Part shown: positions 1-6,433 of the stretch, piece by piece
Position numbering within the stretch: the stretch's first letter is position 1
Layout: each line of letters begins with the position of its first letter
Source of the DNA: Limnohabitans sp.
GTDB taxonomy: Bacteria; Pseudomonadota; Gammaproteobacteria; Burkholderiales; Burkholderiaceae_C
DNA length: 6,433 bases
Assembly: GCA_024641725.1 (NCBI GenBank)
Contig: JAHECM010000137.1
Coordinates: forward strand, 1-6,433
Direction of reading: 5' to 3'
The notes under the pieces: generated by a model
Databases searched by the model: none
What the model saw: the letters and a program-made list of their open reading frames with translations, nothing else
What the model was told of the DNA's origin: nothing
Made by a program: the position numbers and the translations under genes

Positions 1-17
1 GGGGTGCGGCTCCTACG
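1..17 (-). repeat. REP-like element, partial copy A at window edge
   Basis: These 17 bases are identical to the right-hand part of the two full copies at 1558-1589 and 1599-1630. Read on the minus strand the copy begins with GTAGGAGC and then enters the CGCACCCC core. The rest of the element lies beyond the left edge of the window. It sits 16 bases past the stop codon of the dehydrogenase gene (34-36), so this copy, like the others, is placed just after a gene's 3' end. Strand is assigned from the GTAG head. Confidence 0.7.
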
Positions 18-33
18 ATCTAGGTCTCTGGGT

Positions 34-1023
34 TCATGTTGGGCTGTGGATCACGTTGCGCAGCGCTTGGCCTTGGGTCAGGCGGGCGATGTTGTCGGCC
101 ATGGTTTCTTGGCGGCGGCGCACGGTGCCCTCGGTCCAGCCTGACATGTGCGGCGTCATGAGCACATTGTCCAGGGCCGCAAAGTCGAACTGGGATGGGG
201 CCGATTCGGCTTGCGTCGGCGTGGGGTACTGGTACCAGGTGTCGATGATGGCCCCCGCGATGCGCTTGGCGGCCAGGGCCTCGTACAGCGCGCGCTCGTC
301 AATCACCGGGCCACGGCCCACGTTGAGCAACACCGCATCGGCGCGCATGGCGGCGATGGCTTGTGCGCCCACCAGGCCCTGTGTTTGCTCGGTCAGTGGC
401 AGGGTCACCACGATGGCGTCGGCGGTGGCCATGAAGGCGTCCAAATCGCTCAAGGCAAAGGCTTGATCGACCAAGAGGTTTTGGATGGGGCTGCGGTTGG
501 CCACATGCACCCGCATGCCAAACGCTTTGGCGCGGGCCGCCAGGGTTTGAGAGATGTGGCCAAAGCCCACCAGGCCCAAGGTTTGCGCGCCCAGCTCGGT
601 GCGCAAGGCGGTGGGGCGACCCGCCCAGTAGGTCCAGCGGTTTTGGCGCAAGTCGGCGTCGGCGTGGGCCAGCGGCACATGGCGCTGCAGCAGCGCCGCC
701 ATCACGTACTCGGCAATGGCGTTTTCGTGGCCAAAACAATTGCACAGCGTGCTGCCCGCGGGCAGCAAAGCGGGGTTGATCGCGTCGGTGCCCGCAGACG
801 GGGCGTGGTACAGGCGCAGCCGTTGTGGGCTGGGCATGTTGGCGTCGAGCTTGATGCCGACGATCACATCGGCCGATTGGTAATGCGCGGCCTCGCCCGG
901 TTGGTCCAGTGCATCGCTCAGGTCCAGCAGGGTGTGCTGCGGGTCAATGAGTTGCTCAAACCCTTGGCGAAAGTTGGCGGCGTTTTGGCCATGGAAGACG
1001 ATTTTCAGTGCGTTGGCGTTCAT
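34..1023 (-). CDS. D-2-hydroxyacid dehydrogenase family protein (NAD(P)-dependent)
   Basis: This 329-residue protein belongs to the D-isomer-specific 2-hydroxyacid dehydrogenase family, cytosolic enzymes that interconvert 2-keto acids and D-2-hydroxy acids with NAD(P)H. The substrate cannot be told from sequence. An N-terminal catalytic segment (about 1-100, with PSAGTDAI at 75-82) is followed by the ENAIAEYVMAALL helix (100-112) and a Rossmann domain whose glycine motif is GFGHIS at 153-158, where the family usually has GxGxxG. The catalytic Arg is in NVGRGPVID (R237) and the His in TPHMSGW (H292). The third catalytic position, normally Glu in a DVFxxEP context, reads DTWYQYP (261-267), with Tyr at 266. 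The ATG at 1023 is preferred because it directly precedes the first beta strand (ALKIVFHG). A GTG at 1086 would add 21 Pro/Glu-rich residues of no recognisable type. Length is normal for the family. It is divergent from the cupin gene. Confidence 0.93.
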   Translation of the reverse strand: MNANALKIVFHGQNAANFRQGFEQLIDPQHTLLDLSDALDQPGEAAHYQSADVIVGIKLDANMPSPQRLRLYHAPSAGTDAINPALLPAGSTLCNCFGHENAIAEYVMAALLQRHVPLAHADADLRQNRWTYWAGRPTALRTELGAQTLGLVGFGHISQTLAARAKAFGMRVHVANRSPIQNLLVDQAFALSDLDAFMATADAIVVTLPLTEQTQGLVGAQAIAAMRADAVLLNVGRGPVIDERALYEALAAKRIAGAIIDTWYQYPTPTQAESAPSQFDFAALDNVLMTPHMSGWTEGTVRRRQETMADNIARLTQGQALRNVIHSPT

Positions 1024-1153
1024 GAGGGGGGTGTCCGGTTCAAGTTCAAGTTCAGGGGGTGAAGGTGTCTGCGCAATGCGAGGCACTATGCCAGATGCTG
1101 CGCGCCTCGTTCACAATCGCGCTCACTCCTTTGCTTTTGAAAAGAAATTGGCC
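1024..1153. promoter_or_regulatory. Divergent intergenic region (dehydrogenase / cupin)
   Basis: These 130 bases separate the divergent start codons of the dehydrogenase (minus) and cupin (plus) genes, so promoters for both should lie here. This is inferred from layout only. No clear -35/-10 pair is visible. CACAAT at 1112-1117 is a possible -10 for the cupin gene, 36 bases before its ATG, but has no good -35. A 6-bp inverted repeat CGAGGC (1079-1084) / GCCTCG (1104-1109) with a 19-base gap could be an operator or chance. If the dehydrogenase used the GTG at 1086, the region would shrink to 67 bases. Confidence 0.35.
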
Positions 1154-1537
1154 ATGACCCAACTCAACACCGTCATTTTGTTCACCGACACCGATGGTCG
1201 CGCGCGCTTTCGCGATGAAGCCCTGCCTTTGACCGAGGGCAAGCCCGAAAGCCGCTTGTCCGCCCTGATGGCCTCGGGCGGTTACCAGTTGCGCCAAAGC
1301 CCGGTGGGCTTTCGCAGCAGCTTTCACTGCACGGGGGCCACGCAATGGCTGTTTGTGCTCAGCGGCCAGATGGAAATTTTTTTGCAAGACGGCAGCTCGC
1401 GCGTGTTTGGGCCGGGCGAGTTTTTCTATTCGGGCGACACCTTGCCCGAAGGGGCCACGTTTGACGACCAAGTGCACGGCCACTGGAGCCGCCAGGTGGG
1501 CCCTGACCCGCTGGTGACCTTGTTCGTTCGGGATTGA
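1154..1537 (+). CDS. Small single-domain cupin protein
   Basis: This 127-residue protein has the size and beta-rich pattern of a single conserved cupin barrel. Motif 1 is visible as FHCTGATQWLFVLSG (57-71) and motif 2 around FGPGEFFYSGD (85-95). The E-x6-G spacing of motif 1 is kept (Q64 to G71). Of the usual metal ligands (H-x-H-x3,4-E), only the first His (H58) is present: the second is Thr (T60) and the Glu is Gln (Q64). The motif 2 His is also absent. H108 and H110 (VHGHW) come later. It may therefore be a non-catalytic ligand-binding or regulatory cupin, or bind metal differently; the function is unknown. The ATG at 1154 is chosen because the open frame upstream overlaps the divergent gene and looks like noise. 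The ribosome-binding site is weak: purine-rich GAAAAGAAA (1139-1147), six bases before the ATG. The gene is probably monocistronic. Confidence 0.88.
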   Translation: MTQLNTVILFTDTDGRARFRDEALPLTEGKPESRLSALMASGGYQLRQSPVGFRSSFHCTGATQWLFVLSGQMEIFLQDGSSRVFGPGEFFYSGDTLPEGATFDDQVHGHWSRQVGPDPLVTLFVRD

Positions 1538-1557
1538 TTTTCAGCGCCACGCTTGTG

Positions 1558-1589
1558 GGGGCATCGCGCACGGGGTGCGGCTCCTACGG
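1558..1589 (-). repeat. REP-like element, copy B
   Basis: This 32-base unit is repeated without change at 1599-1630. Read on the minus strand it has the head GTAGGAGC followed by CGCACCCCGTGCG, a perfect 5-bp hairpin (CGCAC/GTGCG) with a 3-base loop, then CGATGCCCC. A GTRG head next to a small hairpin is the known architecture of bacterial REP elements mobilised by RAYT (TnpA_REP) transposases. No such transposase is present in the window. It lies 20 bases downstream of the cupin stop codon. Confidence 0.8.
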
Positions 1590-1598
1590 AGATGAACA

Positions 1599-1630
1599 GG
1601 GGCATCGCGCACGGGGTGCGGCTCCTACGG
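1599..1630 (-). repeat. REP-like element, copy C
   Basis: This copy is identical over 32 bases to copy B and in direct orientation, giving a 41-bp period with a 9-base spacer (AGATGAACA). It also faces the inverted copy D at 1641-1666. Positions 1604-1628 can pair with 1642-1666 as a 25-position stem (22 Watson-Crick pairs, two G-T wobbles, one C-A mismatch) around a 13-base loop. This paired arrangement resembles the inverted REP pairs described as BIMEs or REPINs. Confidence 0.8.
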
Positions 1631-1640
1631 GGAGGGGCTT

Positions 1641-1666
1641 TGTGGGAGCTACACCCCGTGCGCGAT
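1641..1666 (+). repeat. REP-like element, inverted copy D (diverged)
   Basis: Read on the plus strand this copy has the head GTGGGAGC, then TACACCCCGTGCGCGAT. It is a diverged inverted copy of the same element: the inner 15 bases (CACCCCGTGCGCGAT) match exactly and differences cluster near the head (GTGG for GTAG, CTAC for CCGC). The loss of CGCAC symmetry weakens its own small hairpin, but it forms the long stem with copy C. It ends 16 bases before the A-tract of the rhlE terminator. Confidence 0.75.
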
Positions 1667-1682
1667 TCTTCGGGGGTGGGCT

Positions 1683-1710
1683 AAAAAAAGAGCCCGCAAG
1701 GGCGGGCTCT
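1683..1710 (-). terminator. Rho-independent terminator of rhlE
   Basis: On the minus strand the sequence reads AGAGCCCGC, loop CCTT, GCGGGCTCT, then a run of T. This is a perfect 9-bp GC-rich stem (1689-1697 with 1702-1710) and a 7-base U-tract (1683-1689, overlapping the stem by one). It starts 21 bases after the rhlE stop codon. On the plus strand there is no T-run after the stem, so it is directional for rhlE and is not an obvious terminator for the cupin gene. Confidence 0.93.
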
Positions 1711-1731
1711 GTTGGGGACGTGAAGGTGCGA

Positions 1732-3582
<1,851 letters not shown>

Positions 3583-3725
3583 TAGAAATGTGCGCCGCAC
3601 TGGCGCAGGGGATCGGCTCGTTCCGCTGCGGTTGCAACGGCCAGTCGTGGCCAATCTGTCTCAAGGGTGGGCATGCAAGCCGCGGGTGCTTTGGTTTGAG
3701 CGTTCCCGGGTCAGGCCCCAGCAGG

Positions 3726-3745
3726 GTTGCTGATGTTGCAGCAAC
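3726..3745 (-). repeat. Perfect 7-bp inverted repeat in rhlE upstream region
   Basis: GTTGCTG (3726-3732) and CAGCAAC (3739-3745) are perfect reverse complements separated by ATGTTG. The hairpin lies about 145 bases upstream of the rhlE ATG and could be a leader hairpin or an operator. There is no T-run after it on either strand, so it is not a typical intrinsic terminator. Confidence 0.5.
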
Positions 3746-3835
3746 TGGAGGCCGCAACGGGGGTGATTGTCGCACAAACCCTCATGGCGCCCAGACTGCC
3801 GACATGACTGCTTCCCAACTGCTGCCCAATTGATA

Positions 3836-3861
3836 CCCGACTTCTGCCCGACTTCTGCCCG
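3836..3861. repeat. Short tandem repeat, 11-bp unit
   Basis: CCCGACTTCTG occurs twice in tandem followed by CCCG of a third unit. It lies in the gene-free stretch between the SDR gene and rhlE. Two copies only, so it may be a simple slippage duplication. Confidence 0.5.
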
Positions 3862-3918
3862 GACCCCAGCCGCCAAGCGGGGTGCGGGGGGCGTACCAAG
3901 GGGCGAAGGCGAGGTGGT

Positions 3919-4812
3919 TCAGTCGTGCTTGAAGACGCTGGCCAATGCAGCGGGCGGGATGCCCAAATCGGACAAGTCAGGCCACAGGCCTGAAGCCACG
4001 TTGTCGGCGCGCAGGGAGTCGATGTTGTCTCTGCTCATGAGGGTTTTGCCTGGCAAGTATTCCATCAACCAGGCTTGCAGTTTGCCCACGGCCAGTGGCA
4101 AAGGCATGACGGGCCGTTGGCAGCCCGCCCAACGCCCCGCATGCCGCACCAACTCGGCCAGCGTGAAGGTCTGTGGGCCGCAGGCTTCCATCAAGCGGTA
4201 GGTGGGGCGGGGTCCTGTGGCCAACCGGGCCAGCGCTTGGGCCACATCGTCCACCCAAACGGGTTGGAACCGTGTGCTGGCCCCGGCCAGTGGCATGAAG
4301 GGCGCCAGCCGCTGCAAGCGTGCAAACATGTTGAGGAATTGGTCGTCCTCCCCAAAGATCACGCTGGGGCGCAGCACCGAGATGGGCAAGCCCGACTCGC
4401 CCTGAATGCGCTGCAAAGCCTCTTCGCCTCGGCCTTTGCTGCGTTGGTACATGGACGGCCCCCGGCTGTCTGCGCCAATGGCGCTCACATGAATCAAATG
4501 CTGCACGCCCCAGGCCGCGCAGCAGGTGGCCAGGGCTCTGGGAAATTCGACATGCAACTGCTCAAAGGCCGCTGCGTTGCCGTGCAAGATGGCCAGCAGG
4601 TTGATGACCGTGTCGTGGCCACGCACCAGATCATTGAGCTGGTGGGGGTCCAGCACGTTGGCCTGCACCCATCGAACACCGGGCTCGGCTGGGGCGCTGC
4701 TGGGCAGGGTTTGCCGGGTGGGAATGGTGACGGCCAGCCCGTCTGCGGCCAGGCGCTGGCGCAGGTGCCGGCCCACGAAGCCGGAGCCCCCCAAAATCAG
4801 GATGCGTTTCAT
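3919..4812 (-). CDS. NAD(P)-binding extended SDR protein, NDUFA9-like / NAD-dependent epimerase family
   Basis: This 297-residue protein is an extended short-chain dehydrogenase/reductase of the atypical group usually annotated as complex I NDUFA9 subunit family or NAD(P)-binding epimerase-like. An N-terminal Rossmann fold begins at residue 3 with GGSGFVG (8-14). An acidic residue follows in NVLD (52-55), then INLLA (70-74), HVSAIGA (108-114), a YxxxK pair (Y122, K126), RPSVIFG (148-154) and PVWVDDVAQA (184-193), all typical of the group. The C-terminal part (MSRDN at 259-263, then LRADNVASG) resembles the NDUFA9-like tail. In bacteria these proteins are not core complex I subunits; a reductase or quinone/cofactor-related role is possible, but the substrate is unknown. 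No membrane segment or signal peptide is evident. The ATG at 4812 sits directly before the first beta strand, and the Shine-Dalgarno is poor. It lies 88 bases after the photolyase stop on the same strand, so co-transcription is possible. Confidence 0.88.
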   Translation of the reverse strand: MKRILILGGSGFVGRHLRQRLAADGLAVTIPTRQTLPSSAPAEPGVRWVQANVLDPHQLNDLVRGHDTVINLLAILHGNAAAFEQLHVEFPRALATCCAAWGVQHLIHVSAIGADSRGPSMYQRSKGRGEEALQRIQGESGLPISVLRPSVIFGEDDQFLNMFARLQRLAPFMPLAGASTRFQPVWVDDVAQALARLATGPRPTYRLMEACGPQTFTLAELVRHAGRWAGCQRPVMPLPLAVGKLQAWLMEYLPGKTLMSRDNIDSLRADNVASGLWPDLSDLGIPPAALASVFKHD

Positions 4813-4900
4813 AGGTGGGTGCTTTCAGTGGGGCGCGATGTTGGAGGAAAGGGTGGAGAAAATGCTTGGGGTGGTGGTCATGGTTTGAACTGCAGCACAT

Positions 4901-6433
4901 TCAGAGGATCTCAATGTCCTGCATCAGCTGCGTGGCTTTGGCTTTGCATTGGCTCAGCGCTGTGGGCGTCATCTTTTCGAGCTGGCGGTACACCATGCCA
5001 ATCCTCGGGTTTTTTTGAAAATGCACTGGGTGGCGTTCAAAGAAGTCCCAGTACAGCGCGTTGAAGGGGCAAGCGCGCTCGCCCAGTCGGTCTTTGGCTT
5101 GGTAGTGACACGTTTTGCAGTGGTCCCCCATCTTGTTCACATAAGCGGCGCTGCTCACATACGGTTTGGTGGCCAGCAGGCCGCCATCGGCCCACTGGCT
5201 CATGCCCAGGGTGTTGGGCGCTTCCACCCACTCAAACGCGTCGATGTAGATGCCCAAGTACCAGTGGTGCAGTGCGGTGGGGTCAAGCCCCGCCAGCAAA
5301 GAAAAATTGCCAATCACCATCAAGCGCTGGATGTGGTGGGCGTAAGCATGTTCCAGTGACTGCCCAATGGCGCTGGCCATGCAGGCCATGCGCGTGTGGC
5401 CGGTCCAAAACCATTCGGGCAAAGGGCGCTGGTGGGCCAGGTGGTTGTGCGCGGTGTAGCCCGGCATGCGCGCCCAATACACGCCGCGCACGTACTCGCG
5501 CCAGCCCAAAATTTGCCGGACAAAGCCCTCCACCGCATGCAGCGGGGCTTGGCCGTCGCGCCAAGCTTGCTCGGCGCTTTGCAGCACCTCGCGGGGGTGC
5601 AGCATTTTGGTGTTGAGCGCAAAGGACAACAGCGAGTGGAACAAATGCCAGTTGCGCTGTGACAGTGCGTCTTGGTAGTCCCCAAAGTGCGGCAAACCCT
5701 GCGCCACAAAATGCGCCAACTGTTGCAAGGCCTCGGTGCGGTTCAGGGGCCACCTGAAGGCCGCAGCTTGGGGCTGGCCCATGGTGTTGACGCCGGCCGC
5801 CTCGATGCTTTGCCACAGGGCGCTGTGGTCGTGGCAAGGGCGCAAGTCGGGTGGGGCCGCAGGCGTGCCCTGCCAGGCCTTGCGGTTGTCGGCGTCAAAG
5901 TTCCATTGGCCGCCTTCGGCTTGGCCGTCGGGCGTCATCAGCACTTGGTGCTGGCGGCGTTGCTGGCGGTAGAAGGTCTCCATCAACCATTGTTTTTTGC
6001 CCGCAAAAAGGCGCTGCACGGTGTCCCGTTCGGTCAAGAAATGTTCGCTGTCAAAGCATTGCACCGCCACCGGGCTGTGGGCTGCCCAGTCGCTCAGCTG
6101 CTGGTCCAGCCGCCACTCGTCGGGGGCTTGGTAGTGAACGGCGCTGGCGCCGTAGTGGGCGATCAGGGCGTCCAAATTGGCTGTGATGGCTTGGCGGTTG
6201 CTTGCGTCGTCGATGGCCACATAGCGCACACGGTGCCCCTGGGCCTTGAGTTGCCTGGCCAAGTCGCGCATGGCCGCAAAGATGCCCAGAACCTTTTGGG
6301 CATGGTGGCGCACGTAGTCGGTTTCGCTGCGCACCTCCATGAGCACATACACCACATCGGCTTGCACCTGTGCCCACCAGCTGTGCAGCGGGTTGAGCTG
6401 GTCGCCCAGCACCAGGCGCAGGGTGGTGGCGCG
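4901..6433 (-). CDS. phrB: Iron-sulfur bacterial cryptochrome/photolyase (PhrB-type (6-4) photolyase), 5' end off window
   Basis: The frame is open to the right edge. The in-window part reads RATTLRLVLGDQLNPLH..., and comparison with family N-termini suggests only a few codons are missing, so the GTG at 6412 is not the real start. The family uses FAD, and typically a lumazine antenna, to repair UV photoproducts in DNA with blue light. Numbering from the GTG-encoded Val as residue 1, the four 4Fe-4S cysteines are C344, C432, C435 and C448 (DHCKTCHY and ERACPF). Their spacing (88, 3, 13) equals that I recall for Agrobacterium PhrB (350, 438, 441, 454). HAYAHHIQRL carries the two His (H359, H360) needed for (6-4) repair, and W336 and W384 fall on PhrB W342 and W390, tryptophans linked to FAD photoreduction. 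The C-terminal NALYWDFFERH block is typical. The protein is cytosolic, with no truncation apart from the window edge. A non-repair photoreceptor role (CryB-like) is the main alternative. Confidence 0.93.
   Translation of the reverse strand, partial: RATTLRLVLGDQLNPLHSWWAQVQADVVYVLMEVRSETDYVRHHAQKVLGIFAAMRDLARQLKAQGHRVRYVAIDDASNRQAITANLDALIAHYGASAVHYQAPDEWRLDQQLSDWAAHSPVAVQCFDSEHFLTERDTVQRLFAGKKQWLMETFYRQQRRQHQVLMTPDGQAEGGQWNFDADNRKAWQGTPAAPPDLRPCHDHSALWQSIEAAGVNTMGQPQAAAFRWPLNRTEALQQLAHFVAQGLPHFGDYQDALSQRNWHLFHSLLSFALNTKMLHPREVLQSAEQAWRDGQAPLHAVEGFVRQILGWREYVRGVYWARMPGYTAHNHLAHQRPLPEWFWTGHTRMACMASAIGQSLEHAYAHHIQRLMVIGNFSLLAGLDPTALHHWYLGIYIDAFEWVEAPNTLGMSQWADGGLLATKPYVSSAAYVNKMGDHCKTCHYQAKDRLGERACPFNALYWDFFERHPVHFQKNPRIGMVYRQLEKMTPTALSQCKAKATQLMQDIEIL

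Larger units (their letters stand above)
3583..3918. other. Gene-free stretch upstream of rhlE (promoter/leader candidate)
   Basis: These 336 bases lie between the SDR gene stop and the rhlE start, both on the minus strand. No believable coding sequence is seen. It holds a perfect hairpin at 3726-3745 (GTTGCTG, 6-base loop, CAGCAAC), a short inverted repeat GGCCA/TGGCC around 3640-3653, and an 11-bp tandem duplication CCCGACTTCTG (3836-3861). The rhlE promoter and a 5' leader are expected here. The minus-strand GACAAT near 3768-3773 is a possible -10, but no clear -35 partner is seen. No terminator with a T-run is seen for the SDR gene. Confidence 0.5.

Noticed and set aside
148..1062. 304-residue open frame on the plus strand, antisense to the dehydrogenase
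   Set aside because: A shadow of the dehydrogenase gene, with Gly/Gln/His-rich noise and no motif. The minus-strand product has full family signatures.
1024..1086. N-terminal extension of the dehydrogenase from the GTG at 1086
   Set aside because: It adds 21 Pro/Glu-rich residues before the normal family start. The ATG at 1023 sits directly ahead of the first beta strand.
1112..1117. CACAAT as a -10 box for the cupin gene, and a similar minus-strand GACAAT at 3768-3773 for rhlE
   Set aside because: Both are at plausible distances and look alike, but neither has a credible -35 at 16-18 bases, so they are left as weak candidates and not called as promoters.
1558..1630. Two identical 32-bp direct repeats, considered as a CRISPR array
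   Set aside because: Only two full units, a 9-base spacer that is far too short, an inverted third copy, and a further copy about 1.5 kb away. The GTRG head and small hairpin fit a REP-like element instead.
3863..3883. ACCCC...GGGGT hairpin after the SDR gene stop, considered as its terminator
   Set aside because: Only a 5-bp stem with an 11-base loop and no T-run on the minus strand.
4075..5064. 329-residue open frame on the plus strand across the SDR gene and the photolyase 3' end
   Set aside because: It spans two well-supported minus-strand genes and their gap, and its translation has no domain pattern.

Overview
The window looks like ordinary chromosomal DNA from a GC-rich betaproteobacterium, most likely Burkholderiales and probably Comamonadaceae (a Limnohabitans/Rhodoferax/Hydrogenophaga-like freshwater organism). 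This is inferred from the strong G/C bias at third codon positions, the character of the proteins, and the repeat style. No tRNA, rRNA, CRISPR array, transposase, phage gene or plasmid gene was found.

Layout from left to right. (1) 34-1023, minus strand: an NAD(P)-dependent D-2-hydroxyacid dehydrogenase family protein. (2) 1024-1153: a divergent intergenic region. (3) 1154-1537, plus strand: a small single-domain cupin. (4) 1538-1731: a convergent intergenic region with three copies of a REP-like element (two direct, one inverted), followed by the intrinsic terminator of the next gene. A fourth, partial copy lies at the left edge of the window, just past the stop of the dehydrogenase gene. 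(5) 1732-3582, minus strand: a DEAD-box RNA helicase of the RhlE type with a long Gly/Arg-rich C-terminal tail. (6) 3583-3918: a 336-bp gene-free stretch that should hold the rhlE promoter and leader. (7) 3919-4812, minus strand: an extended-SDR NAD(P)-binding protein of the NDUFA9-like/epimerase type. (8) 4901-6433, minus strand, running off the right edge: a bacterial iron-sulfur cryptochrome/photolyase of the PhrB ((6-4) photolyase) type.

The photolyase and the SDR gene are co-directional with an 88-bp gap and could be co-transcribed. rhlE follows on the same strand but after a long gap and has its own terminator, so it is probably a separate unit. The dehydrogenase and cupin genes diverge from a shared 130-bp region. 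The genes do not form one obvious pathway: they cover RNA remodelling (RhlE), light-dependent DNA repair (photolyase) and housekeeping or small-molecule redox functions.

The most notable signals are the REP-like array with its 25-position hairpin, the replacement of the catalytic acid by Tyr in the dehydrogenase, the cupin with degenerate metal ligands, the two-part RGG tail of RhlE, and the exact match of the photolyase FeS-cysteine spacing to PhrB as I recall it. I see no convincing new defence system or other multi-gene system here.
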